This document shows positions 26,869 to 35,083 of a stretch of DNA of 35,109 nucleotides, piece by piece. The notes beneath the pieces were generated by a model. The model had not been told where the DNA came from. It saw only the letters and a program-made list of their open reading frames with translations, and searched no databases. The DNA comes from an uncultured Planctomycetota bacterium (GTDB taxonomy: Bacteria > Planctomycetota > Planctomycetia > Pirellulales > Thermoguttaceae). Made by a program: the position numbers and the translations under genes. Where the stretch lies: contig CADBQY010000090.1 of NCBI GenBank assembly GCA_902796885.1, positions 1-35,109 of the forward strand, given 5' to 3'. Numbering within the stretch: position 1 is the first letter of the stretch; each line of letters starts with the position of its first letter.

Positions 26869-28149
26869 TCAGGTTTTTTCACGGCGGATCACGTCGAACC
26901 CCGTGTAGGGACGAAGCGCTTCCGGAACCGCGATCGAACCGTCTTTCTGCTGATAGAGTTCCATGATGGCCACCAGCGCGCGGCTGACCGCGATCGCCGT
27001 ACCGTTTAACGTGTGGAGGAAATGGGTCCCCTTTTCCCCCTTGACGCTGTAGCGGGCGCCGAGCCGGCGCGCCTGATAGTCGGTGCAGTTCGAGGTGCTG
27101 GTCACCTCGCCGTATTCGTTCCGCCCGGGCATCCACGCTTCGAGGTCATACTTGCGCCACGCCGGACCGCCCAAGTCGCCGGTGGCGGTGTCGACGACGC
27201 GGTAAGGGATCCCCAATCCGTCGAAAATCCGCTTTTCCAGGCCGAGGAGTTCCAGGTGCATCGCCTCGCTCTGTTCGGGGAGCGTGAAGGCGAACATCTC
27301 GATCTTGGTGAACTGATGGACCCGATAGAGACCGCGCGAGGCTCGCCCCGCGGCGCCCGCCTCGGTTCGGAAACAATGGCTGATCCCGCAGAGACGGATC
27401 GGAAGTTTTTCCGCCTCGATCACCCGCCCGGCCATCAGGCCGCCGATCGTGATTTCGGCGGTCGCGATCATGCTCAGCTGGGTGTTTTCGATCGAGTAGA
27501 TCTGCGTTTCGTTCCCGCGGGGGATATAGCCCGTTCCCTGGAGAATCTCGTTCTTCGCCATATCGGGCGTGGTGACCGGCGTGAACCCCGCGCGGATCAG
27601 CGTGTTGACCGCGTATTGCTGAAGCGCCAGCTCGAGAAGAACCGCCTCGTTTTTCAAAAAATAGAACCCGCTCCCGGCGACCCGCGCGCCCCCCTCGAAG
27701 TCGATGAGGTCGAGTCTCTCGCCCAGTTCGACGTGGTCCATCGGGGCGAAGTCGTAGGTCGGCACCGGCGTGACGCCGTACTCGCGCGTTGTGTTGCAAG
27801 TGTCGTCGTCGCCGATCGGCGCGTCGGGATGCGCCATGTTCGGGATCGCGCGCCAGATTTGGTCGAGTTCGTTTTCAATGGCGTCGAGCTCGGTTTTCAG
27901 GGCGGCGGCCTGTTCGCGGATGGCGCGTCCCTGTTCTTTCCGTTCGTCGCGCTCCTGGGGCGTCTTGGCCTGACCGATCGATTTCGAAACGGCGTTCGCC
28001 TCTCGGTTCAGATCTTCGGAGAGACGCTGCTTTTCGCGGCGAAGCGCTTCGAGTTCGGCGAATCGGTCGACGTCAACCCGCATGTTGCGGTTGCGGCAGT
28101 TCTCCTTGACGGCATCCAGGTTTTCGAGGATATATTTGCGGTCGAGCAT
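26869..28149 (-). CDS. serS: Seryl-tRNA synthetase
   Basis: This 426-aa class II synthetase charges tRNA-Ser. The N-terminal MLDRKYILENLDAVKENCRNR leads into the long antiparallel coiled-coil arm (about 30-100) that grips the tRNA variable loop. Motif 2 is CFRTEAGAAGRASRGLYRVHQFTKIEMF and motif 3 is GTAIAVSRALVAIMELYQ. The sequence ends RPYTGFDVI. Length is normal. An AGGAT ribosome binding site lies 6 nt before the ATG. The 87-nt gap to lepB upstream contains only GC-rich sequence with a weak 4-bp hairpin. Confidence 0.97.
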   Translation of the reverse strand: MLDRKYILENLDAVKENCRNRNMRVDVDRFAELEALRREKQRLSEDLNREANAVSKSIGQAKTPQERDERKEQGRAIREQAAALKTELDAIENELDQIWRAIPNMAHPDAPIGDDDTCNTTREYGVTPVPTYDFAPMDHVELGERLDLIDFEGGARVAGSGFYFLKNEAVLLELALQQYAVNTLIRAGFTPVTTPDMAKNEILQGTGYIPRGNETQIYSIENTQLSMIATAEITIGGLMAGRVIEAEKLPIRLCGISHCFRTEAGAAGRASRGLYRVHQFTKIEMFAFTLPEQSEAMHLELLGLEKRIFDGLGIPYRVVDTATGDLGGPAWRKYDLEAWMPGRNEYGEVTSTSNCTDYQARRLGARYSVKGEKGTHFLHTLNGTAIAVSRALVAIMELYQQKDGSIAVPEALRPYTGFDVIRREKT

Positions 28150-28236
28150 AGATGATCCTAATCTCTCAATCTTTCTTTGGGTTCCGCGGGTAAAAACGTC
28201 CGGCGCGGCAGGGGGGGCGGCCGGGCGAACGTCCGC

Positions 28237-30135
28237 CTAGTTGATCTTCCTCATTTTAGCGAAATTCGGGACAAAAGGAAGTCTTGTCCCCGGGATAATC
28301 TTTCCGTGAGGCCAGTAGACCGAGACGGCTTTCCCCAGGACGAAACGGCGGTCGACGCAGGGAGGAATCTCGCCGTCGGGCCAGTCGCCGTCGGGGCGTC
28401 CCCAGCTACGGCAGTCTTCGCTGTTGCTGCTGTTGTCTCCCAGGGCCAGGTACTCGTTGTCCCCCAGGTGAACGAGGACCGACCGGGTGTTCCCGTAATC
28501 GGCCCATTTCGTCGGATCGGAAAGGAAACGGGCCACGGCGTCTTCGCGATCGGTTTGGAGTTCCATCGAGAAGAGGTGGTCGATCGGGTCTCGCGAACCG
28601 AACCGGAAGAGGGGCTTTTCACGGACGACCGGCGCGCTGATTTCGATATCTTCGAGATGGTTTCCCAGGGCGATGTAGTAGGTGTCGCGCATCACTTTGA
28701 TATGCTCGACTTTCATCGGAAAATTGGCGCCGATCGAGACGGGCGAGAGGTCCAGGGGACCGGGGTCGCGGTTGCGGGGCAGGAGCGCCGCGCCGCCGGA
28801 AAGGGAGGCGCAGAGGGTGTCGTACTTCCCCTCGCCCGCAAAGGAAATCTCTTTCTTGTTGACCAGTACGCGAAGCTGTTCGTCAATGTTGGCAAAGAGG
28901 AGAGAGGAGGTCTTTCCCGGCTCGAAGGGACAGGGGGCGGACTGCGGTTCGAACTGCGGCACGGTCGGCATTTCAAGAGTGACCGTCCCCGCCGAGAGGT
29001 TGAACCGCGCGCGCATCGGGGTGTTCCCCTGTACCAGTTCGAGGATGATTTCGGCCGGGGCGTTCTCTTTCGGCATGTAGGGAGTGACGTTGAGCGAGAC
29101 GGCCAGCTCTCCCGTCCAGTTGTACCCTTGGCTTGCCGGCGAACGGTGTCCCCCGGTTTCGGGGGCGTTGTACGCGTTCATGTCGGTGATCAGCTGCGGG
29201 TTGTTCGGAATCACTCCGGTCTCTTTCAGGTCGGAGGGGAGCGATTGGTTCGCGGCCTCGGCCCACTGGCGGGCCGTCGGGATGATATGCCGATACCTGA
29301 GCCATTCGAATTGGTCTTTTTCACGCTCGGGAGGAGCTCCGGCGCATTTGAGAGCGGGAACTTGACCTTCCGGGACGGGGACCCGTTCGCCGGAATAGTA
29401 GAACCCCCGTCCGTCGTCGATCGGCTGCCAGGCGAGGGTCTCTTCCTGTGCCGCGGCGCGTTCGTCCTGCCAGCGGGGGGGCCAGCCGAGATTCTCGAGC
29501 GGGAACGGGGGATAGTCGTTGTCGTAAACGACGCGCAGGAGCCGAAGGAAGTTGCGGATCGGCTTGCGGAGGATTTTCGGTTCGCTCACGGCGCCGGGAA
29601 TCCGCTGGCAGGCGTAGAGATTTCCGTATTGGATCCGCACGTCTTCGTTCGGAAGGGCGACGAATCGTTTGATATAGTTCGTTTTCAGATCGGGAGGGGA
29701 ACGGAAGACGGTGACGTCCCACCGCTCGATCGGCCGAAAGTCGCCGACGAACTTATTGACCAGAACCCTGTCTCCCGAAAAGGAGATATCTTTCGAGTCA
29801 AACCGTTGCGTCAGACGGCACTGAGGACAGGTCCCTCCCAGAACGCGCGACGAGGTCGCGCGGTTCTGACGGTCCCGCTCTTCGCTGGCCGAAACCTGGA
29901 ACGGATAGCCGCACCCCTGGCAGCGAACGTCTTTATGCCGTCCCATGAGCGTGGTTGCCATCGAGCCGGTCGGAATGACGTACGCTTCGGCCTCGTAGAA
30001 CTTGAACACGGAGGCGAGGAAAAGGGCGATTGCCAGCGTTTCAAAAAATTCGCGGATCGGACGGTGCGGGGCGGCGAGGGCCGTTCGGACTGCTTCCAAA
30101 TTGTTGTTTTCCTGAACGGGGAATGGTTCGGACAT
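28237..30135 (-). CDS. lepB: Signal peptidase I, long form with CxxC...CxxC insert
   Basis: This membrane-bound Ser/Lys protease removes Sec signal peptides. One N-terminal membrane helix (about 31-48) precedes the catalytic Ser58 in VIPTGSMATTL. The catalytic Lys156 lies in TNYIKRFVALP, and the conserved box LALGDNSSNSEDCRSWG near 560-580 is present. At 632 aa it is about twice the usual length. Between Ser and Lys lies a zinc-ribbon-like insert with Cys72/Cys75 and Cys103/Cys106. About 400 residues separate the Lys from the GDN box, where E. coli LepB has roughly 125. That insertion has no recognised domain. The gene has its own promoter just after dnaA. The AAGGAA site precedes the ATG. 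Confidence 0.92.
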   Translation of the reverse strand: MSEPFPVQENNNLEAVRTALAAPHRPIREFFETLAIALFLASVFKFYEAEAYVIPTGSMATTLMGRHKDVRCQGCGYPFQVSASEERDRQNRATSSRVLGGTCPQCRLTQRFDSKDISFSGDRVLVNKFVGDFRPIERWDVTVFRSPPDLKTNYIKRFVALPNEDVRIQYGNLYACQRIPGAVSEPKILRKPIRNFLRLLRVVYDNDYPPFPLENLGWPPRWQDERAAAQEETLAWQPIDDGRGFYYSGERVPVPEGQVPALKCAGAPPEREKDQFEWLRYRHIIPTARQWAEAANQSLPSDLKETGVIPNNPQLITDMNAYNAPETGGHRSPASQGYNWTGELAVSLNVTPYMPKENAPAEIILELVQGNTPMRARFNLSAGTVTLEMPTVPQFEPQSAPCPFEPGKTSSLLFANIDEQLRVLVNKKEISFAGEGKYDTLCASLSGGAALLPRNRDPGPLDLSPVSIGANFPMKVEHIKVMRDTYYIALGNHLEDIEISAPVVREKPLFRFGSRDPIDHLFSMELQTDREDAVARFLSDPTKWADYGNTRSVLVHLGDNEYLALGDNSSNSEDCRSWGRPDGDWPDGEIPPCVDRRFVLGKAVSVYWPHGKIIPGTRLPFVPNFAKMRKIN

Positions 30136-30289
30136 CGGATTCCTTCGAACGTTGAGTGGTCTTTGAGAATCTTGCCGCCGCGCCGCGCCGGGGGCGGCCG
30201 AATGGGATGAGGTCTCAGATTAAGCCGCCGGACGCCGCGCCCGGGATACGACGAACTCGGGCGAACGTGCGGTAAGATCCAACAGGATT

Positions 30290-30317
30290 ATTATACTCTC
30301 CAAGGAGCCGGTCGCAA
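30290..30317 (-). promoter_or_regulatory. Predicted promoter of lepB
   Basis: On the minus strand TTGCGA (30317-30312), a 16-nt spacer and a perfect TATAAT (30295-30290) lie directly behind the dnaA stop codon (30332). The leader to the lepB ATG would be about 150 nt, GC-rich, and with no clear structure I can support. Confidence 0.55.
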
Positions 30318-30331
30318 GACGGGCGGGGAGA

Positions 30332-31777
30332 TCAGCGGTTGCGTGAAGTGAGAATCTGTTCGGTCCGGCGGACGGAGTCGGAGAAGTCGTTCATTTCGCC
30401 TTTTTCGAGCCAGAGATCGACCTTCTTTTGCGCGGCGGCGACGGTACTGTGGCTTCGGCCTCCGAAATGACGTCCGATTTCGGAAAGGGCGCAGCGGGTG
30501 TACCGACGAGCCAGCCACATCGCCAGCATCCGCGGGTAGCTGCAGGCGCGCGAGCGGCTCCGGCCCTGGAGATCTTTCGCCGAGATTCCGAAGACGGAGG
30601 CGACGGCGTTTTCGATCTCTTCGAGGGAGATCGGCATCTGCCGGCAGGGGATCAGCGTACCGAGAACGGCCGAAACCGAGTCGATCGCGGAGATGTCCGT
30701 CCCGGTCAGATAGGCGGCGTGAAGGAGGTTCAGCGCGCCGGAGAGCTGCCGGGCGTGGGTCGCGAAACGGGAGACGACAAAGCGGGCAATCTCGTCGGGG
30801 ATCCGCAGATTTCGTTTTTCGGCCATTTGTCGGAAGACGCGGAGGAGGGTTTCGCGGTCGGGTGACTCGATCGCGCAGACGATCCCCGACTCGAGCCGCG
30901 TGCGGAGTTCCGCTTTGAGGAAGGTCATTTCGGCCAGCGGGCGGTCGGCGCTCATCATGATCTGAATCCCTTTGGCGCGGAGCAGATCGATCAGACCGCT
31001 CAGCTCGCGCTGGGTGGCCTCCCGCTTTTCGAGATTCTGGATATCTTCGATGATGACGAGATTCGAATCGAGGAGACGGAGACGAAGCGATCGGTCTCCC
31101 CCCGGTTTTTCCTGGAATCCGCGAATGAATTGTCCGGTGAACTCGTCGGCGGTAAGATACTTGGGGGTCTTTTGCCCGCGGTTTTTCCGGAACTCGGAAT
31201 AGACTCCTTCGAGGAGATGGGTCTTTCCGACGCTCGTCGGACCGTAGATCAGGACGGGATTGAGCATCCCCGGACGGGAGATCGCGATATCGGCGATCCC
31301 CTTGGCGGCGCTGTTCGAAACGCCCGTCACAAAGGTTTCGTACGATGCGAAGACTCGCCCCCCCGCGCGGTCGGTCTTCCGGCTCGAGACGGTTTTGGAA
31401 GTCTGACCCCGGCGATTGGGAACGGCAACAGGCGCCGCGGCTTCTTCACCCGCGCGAAACCGGATCGAATCGGCGTTCAGGGTGAGGTCGTCGGCCTCGG
31501 TACTTTTTTGGGGAGACGAGGAGACCTGCGGATCGACGAGGATCTGAACGGGGACCTCTTTGTCGAAGAGGGATTGACAACACCGGCCGATTTCGTGCCG
31601 GTAGTGCTTGGTGATCCACTCCTGCAAAAACGGGTTCGAAACGAGAACGGCGATTTCCTCGTCGCGGCGGACAAAGGTCACATCGGTGAACCATCGGTCA
31701 AATTTCCGCTGACCGATCTGCCGTACGAGTTGTTCGCGCAGCGCAGGTTCGATGTCCTTACCGGTTGTTAATTCCAT
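30332..31777 (-). CDS. dnaA: Chromosomal replication initiator DnaA
   Basis: This 481-aa protein opens the origin. Domain I starts MELTTGKDIEPALREQLVRQIGQRKFDRWF. A variable linker spans about 85-140. The AAA+ domain has Walker A GPTSVGKTH (179-187) and the Walker B region NLVIIEDIQNL. Domain IV carries the DNA-binding signature HFGGRSHSTVAAAQKKV instead of the common GGRDHTTV. The Walker B acidic pair reads ED where most DnaA proteins have DD. The start is placed at ATG 31777. A longer frame runs from 31966, but the predicted transcription start near 31965 makes that unlikely. No dnaN or recF is adjacent. Confidence 0.94.
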   Translation of the reverse strand: MELTTGKDIEPALREQLVRQIGQRKFDRWFTDVTFVRRDEEIAVLVSNPFLQEWITKHYRHEIGRCCQSLFDKEVPVQILVDPQVSSSPQKSTEADDLTLNADSIRFRAGEEAAAPVAVPNRRGQTSKTVSSRKTDRAGGRVFASYETFVTGVSNSAAKGIADIAISRPGMLNPVLIYGPTSVGKTHLLEGVYSEFRKNRGQKTPKYLTADEFTGQFIRGFQEKPGGDRSLRLRLLDSNLVIIEDIQNLEKREATQRELSGLIDLLRAKGIQIMMSADRPLAEMTFLKAELRTRLESGIVCAIESPDRETLLRVFRQMAEKRNLRIPDEIARFVVSRFATHARQLSGALNLLHAAYLTGTDISAIDSVSAVLGTLIPCRQMPISLEEIENAVASVFGISAKDLQGRSRSRACSYPRMLAMWLARRYTRCALSEIGRHFGGRSHSTVAAAQKKVDLWLEKGEMNDFSDSVRRTEQILTSRNR

Positions 31778-31908
31778 TCGTATGTCGAATCGCGCGCCGC
31801 GAGGGCGAGCGATGAAATTCGTTTGAGTTGACAGTGAAAACAGGGGCTCCGGCTTCGACGGGATCCGCGGCGCGGAATCGGCAAAACCGGAGGGATTAGT
31901 TGTGTTAC

Positions 31909-31940
31909 AAAAAATCTTTTCCCGGCCCGCTTGAACGGGC
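31909..31940 (-). promoter_or_regulatory. Possible attenuator hairpin in the dnaA leader
   Basis: In the leader transcript GCCCG (31940-31936) pairs with CGGGC (31929-31925). The sequence AAAAGATTTTTT (ending at 31909) follows some 5 nt later. The stem is only 5 bp, so it may act as a weak conditional terminator or be chance. Confidence 0.3.
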
Positions 31941-31971
31941 GAGCGGGGAACGTCCTCTTCGAACAAGTGCG

Positions 31972-31999
31972 ATTGTAGTCAGATCCGTTCGAATGTCAA
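31972..31999 (-). promoter_or_regulatory. Predicted promoter of dnaA
   Basis: On the minus strand a perfect TTGACA (31999-31994) with a 16-nt spacer and TACAAT (31977-31972) sits about 195 bp before the chosen dnaA start. This is one of the two best promoter matches in the window. Confidence 0.65.
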
Positions 32000-32221
32000 A
32001 CAGTCCGGAGCGGGGGAAAAGGAGATATTTCTTTGAACAAAAATCAAAGAGTCCTCATATCACGGGTTTTCTTCCGAAAAAATTTTTTTAGAAAGAAAAA
32101 TGATTTCGCGAAACGGCGCCTTCCGTTTTGTGGAAAAACTGTTTTGAGGCTCTTTAAATAAAACTCTTGAATTGCCTAGATTGCCTGTTTTGAAGCTTCC
32201 GGCACGATGTGATATACAAAA
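32000..32221. other. AT-rich region upstream of dnaA, candidate replication origin
   Basis: This gene-free stretch is far richer in A/T than its surroundings. It includes A6T7 at about 32080-32092 and TTTAAATAAAA near 32153. One DnaA box matching TTWTNCACA (TTTTCCACA) lies on the minus strand at 32129-32137. Two weaker ATATCAC sequences occur at about 32057 and on the minus strand near 32210. It sits between the dnaA promoter and the terminator of the next gene. One good box is fewer than most origins have, so this is a candidate only. Confidence 0.4.
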
Positions 32222-32261
32222 GAGAAAAAAGACCGGCGAACCCTTTTTCGGTTCGCCGATC
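32222..32261 (-). terminator. Strong intrinsic terminator of the 297-aa secreted protein gene
   Basis: On the minus strand a 12-bp stem (GATCGGCGAACC / GGTTCGCCGGTC, one G.U pair) with a 7-nt loop is followed directly by TTTTTTCTCTTTT. It is the clearest rho-independent terminator in the window. It ends 34 nt after the stop codon. Confidence 0.85.
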
Positions 32262-32295
32262 TTTCGGTTCGGATTGGAGACTTTCGACCTTCTTT

Positions 32296-33189
32296 TTACG
32301 GGATGGCGTATGCCGCGCCGACGATCGCTCCGGCTTCGATCAGCGCGCCGCGCATCGAGATCGGGCAAGGCTGGATCATGTTCGGCGCGCAGCTTCCCGG
32401 ACGGTAGTAACCCAAATCATACACGCACTGCGTCGGCGGGTAGGTTCCCATCAGGTAGGGAACGAACGGGATGGTGACCCAGAAACGCGCTCCGGAAAGG
32501 GCCGGCTGGAGAAGCGGGCAGATTCCGTGACCGTAGCGTTCCAGCTGAACGTCTTCGAAGTAGAGCGGCTTATGACAAAGGGCGCTCGCCTTCCAGGTGA
32601 AGACGATCGGGGTCGGGATCTTCCGAACGTACATTTCGTCGGGAATCGGGCAACTCTGCGGCATTTCTCCCGGCGTGACGGTGACTTTGTAACTCATATC
32701 GAGGATCGAGTCCATTTTGAACGGATCGGGGCACTCGTCGGCGTAAAAGTTCTGCTCGCGCGGAGACGCCTGAATCGGCTCGGGTTCCGGAAGCTGATCG
32801 GCAGCCATCGCCAGCTTGATCGGGACGGGTTCCGAGACCGCCGTTTCGGCCGCGGTTTCGAGGAGACGGACCTGGCGGATCGACTCGCCGCGTTCCGGTT
32901 CGGCGATTTCTGTCGGAGCTTCCGTTTCCAGATCGGTCAAAAAGAGGGTGTCTTGGACCGTGTCGAGGTTGACCGCCGTCGCGGCGGGCGCCGGTGTCGG
33001 CACCGACGCCGGTTCGGCGGGGGCCTGACCCGGGCGAACCCAGCTCAGACGGCTTGTTCCTAACGGCGAGAACGAGACCGCCGCGCCCTCATCGGCTAAC
33101 AGAGCGCCGCAGACCGAAAGGCAGACGGCAATTCCCGCCAAGACGCGGCCGCCGCGCCGATTCCATCTCAAAAAGTGCAGTTTTTTCAT
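32296..33189 (-). CDS. Secreted planctomycete-type protein of unknown function
   Basis: This 297-aa protein (ATG at 33189; a GTG one codon upstream is also possible, with AGGAGA 6-9 nt before) has a Sec signal peptide ending near LLA at residue 32. A Pro/Ala/Glu-rich low-complexity region follows to about 140. The C-terminal part is more ordered and Cys-containing, with FTWKASALCHKPLYFEDVQL and ERYGHGICPLLQP. This reminds me of secreted proteins seen in Pirellulales genomes, often near housekeeping genes. Five or more Cys in the mature part could form disulfides. No catalytic motif is visible. It is transcribed alone, with a strong terminator. Confidence 0.8.
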   Translation of the reverse strand: MKKLHFLRWNRRGGRVLAGIAVCLSVCGALLADEGAAVSFSPLGTSRLSWVRPGQAPAEPASVPTPAPAATAVNLDTVQDTLFLTDLETEAPTEIAEPERGESIRQVRLLETAAETAVSEPVPIKLAMAADQLPEPEPIQASPREQNFYADECPDPFKMDSILDMSYKVTVTPGEMPQSCPIPDEMYVRKIPTPIVFTWKASALCHKPLYFEDVQLERYGHGICPLLQPALSGARFWVTIPFVPYLMGTYPPTQCVYDLGYYRPGSCAPNMIQPCPISMRGALIEAGAIVGAAYAIP

Positions 33190-33518
33190 CACTGAAGGTC
33201 TCCTTACCTGATTCTCTTCGAGCCCTTTTTCGGAAGAACGGCTCGTTTAAGGGACAGCAAAGATTCCCGCGCTGCTCCAATCCGTTTTCGGCAGTCTGCG
33301 GCACGGGTCGGCGTCCCGACGCGCGCCGCGGGAATAGCTGTTATTGATCTTATCGGCCGAAACCCGTTAAAAATGTAAAAATAAAGAAGATTTTCCGATT
33401 TTTCCGAAAATTACGGCGGCCGAACCGGCTCTTCCCGTTCTTTTTGCCCTCGAGATTTCGAAAAAAGGCGTTTTTTCTTCCCCCGCCCCTTGCGGGGAGG
33501 ATCAAGGAAAGGGAGAAT
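33190..33518. other. Intergenic region between divergent genes
   Basis: This stretch has no supported gene. It holds an A/T-rich block (about 33360-33410) that may contain the promoter of the secreted-protein gene, though no convincing -35/-10 pair was found. GAAAAAA/TTTTTTC forms a 7-bp inverted repeat (33460-33466 with 33471-33477). CCCCGC/GCGGGG forms a second inverted repeat at about 33481-33497. No DnaA box was found. Confidence 0.5.
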
Positions 33519-33547
33519 TTGAAAAGGAACGAGGATTCCGGTAGAAT
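33519..33547 (+). promoter_or_regulatory. Predicted promoter of the sugar isomerase gene
   Basis: TTGAAA (33519-33524), a 17-nt spacer and TAGAAT (33542-33547) lie about 110 bp before the ATG at 33655. The leader contains the inverted repeat-like CGAAAAGTTCGGGCG, but no operator I can name. Confidence 0.6.
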
Positions 33548-33654
33548 AGACGATCATTGCTCGGCCGATATCTTTCGGTTCGAGTCAACCTACGAGTTTC
33601 CGAAAAGTTCGGGCGAACGTCTCGTTCTTTTCGGACAATCCCCAGGAGCGAATC

Positions 33655-35082
33655 ATGTCACAGGATTATTTGACTCCCGCGCGGCGCCCCAGACTCGGGC
33701 TCCTTGCGCTCTCATTGGAACTTTACGAGACGTTGGCGCCGGAACTGCGCGCCGACCGCGAGAACTGGATCCGCCGCGCCGTGATCCCCGCGTTGGAAAA
33801 AGAGAACGACGTACTCTTCGGTAAAGCGGTCTACAGCCGCGAAACGATCCGCAACGAAGTCCGCCGATTCGAGGCCGAAGACGTCGACGCGTTGGTCGTC
33901 GTTTTCCTCTGTTACTCGCCGAGTCAGACCGCGCTTCCGGCGTTGGTCGAAACGCGTCTGCCGATTATCATTTGGAATACGCAGGAGCTGTTCGCCGTCG
34001 ACGAAAACTACGGCAACGCCGAGCTGTTCGCCAACCACGGAGTGCACGGTTCGCACGATCTGGGGAACCTTCTGAACCGTTACGGGGTTCCCTATAAAAT
34101 CTTTACCAGCCATATAAGCGACCCCGATCCGTTCGAGTCGATCCGCGACGTCTTTACCGCTCAGCGCGTGGCGTCCGATCTGCGCAACGCCAAGTTCGCC
34201 CTGATGGGATATCCGTTTCCGGCGATGGGGGATTTCGCCGCCGACGTTTCGGAACTGGTCGCCAAGTTCGGCGCCGAGTTCGGCGTCGTGCCGGTCGAGG
34301 AGTATATTACCCGCGCCGCGGACGCCCCGGCCGAGAAGGTCGCCGCCCTGGTCGACGAGTATAAGACCGCCTACGATGTCGCCGCCGACGTGACGGCGCA
34401 CGATCTGGACGTGACCGCTCGCGCCGAGCTTGCGTTGCGCGGAATCGTCGAGGAACATCGTCTGCAGGGGCTGACCTATCAGTTCACCGCTTTGGGGGAC
34501 GACTCGCGTACCTCGACGGTTCCCTTCGTCGGGATCAGCCGAATGATGGGCGAAGGGGTCGGTTTCGGCGGGGAAGGGGACGTCGTTTCGACGATGGGGA
34601 GCTGGATCTTTCAGCAGCTGACCGGCGCGGCGACCTTCTCGGAAATCTTTACCACCGATTTCGCCGGCGAGGCGCTTTTCTTCAGCCACATGGGCGAGAT
34701 GAACGCGGCGATGGCCCGGCGCGACCGGAAAATTCCGCTGGTGGCGCGTCCCGAACCGATCACGCGGACCCGCGACCGCCAGCTGGCGCTTCTAACCTCG
34801 CTCGAACCGGGCGAGGCGACTTTCTGCGCTCTGGTGATTGACTACAACGCGTCGGACAACTATAAAATAATCATGGCGCACGGCGAGATCGAGGATTTCG
34901 GTCCTCTGCCCCAGCTGTGCGTGCCCCATTTCAAGTTCCGGCCCGACGCGCCGGTTCGCGGATTCCTCTCCCGTTACGTCGAACTGGGGGGTCCGCATCA
35001 CAACGCGGTCTGTTTCGGGGACGCCGCGTCGAAATTGACCGCGCTGGCCGACGCCTTAGGCTTAGATATTGAGGAGATCTGA
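33655..35082 (+). CDS. L-fucose / L-arabinose isomerase-like protein
   Basis: This 475-aa protein shows the two-part fold of the FucI/AraA family. The N-terminal half has Rossmann-like blocks (LGLLALSLELYETLAP, VDALVVVFLCYSPSQTALP, PIIIWNTQELFAVDENYG). The C-terminal half has the metal-site region (FVGISRMMGEGVGFGGEGDVVSTM) and a final LGGPHHNAVCFGD containing the His pair expected near the active site. The family interconverts aldoses and ketoses with Mn2+. The sequence is too diverged from characterised AraA or FucI for me to name the substrate. AGGAG lies 8 nt before the ATG. It is followed 1 nt later by the next gene, with a ribosome binding site inside its 3' end. Confidence 0.85.
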   Translation: MSQDYLTPARRPRLGLLALSLELYETLAPELRADRENWIRRAVIPALEKENDVLFGKAVYSRETIRNEVRRFEAEDVDALVVVFLCYSPSQTALPALVETRLPIIIWNTQELFAVDENYGNAELFANHGVHGSHDLGNLLNRYGVPYKIFTSHISDPDPFESIRDVFTAQRVASDLRNAKFALMGYPFPAMGDFAADVSELVAKFGAEFGVVPVEEYITRAADAPAEKVAALVDEYKTAYDVAADVTAHDLDVTARAELALRGIVEEHRLQGLTYQFTALGDDSRTSTVPFVGISRMMGEGVGFGGEGDVVSTMGSWIFQQLTGAATFSEIFTTDFAGEALFFSHMGEMNAAMARRDRKIPLVARPEPITRTRDRQLALLTSLEPGEATFCALVIDYNASDNYKIIMAHGEIEDFGPLPQLCVPHFKFRPDAPVRGFLSRYVELGGPHHNAVCFGDAASKLTALADALGLDIEEI

Positions 35083-35083
35083 C

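Noticed and set aside
28177..30210. 677-codon plus-strand open frame opposite lepB
   Set aside because: The minus strand has signal peptidase motifs in order; the plus-strand product has none.
31778..31966. N-terminal extension of DnaA from an upstream ATG
   Set aside because: It does not resemble DnaA domain I. The predicted promoter would start transcription at about the same place, leaving no ribosome binding site.
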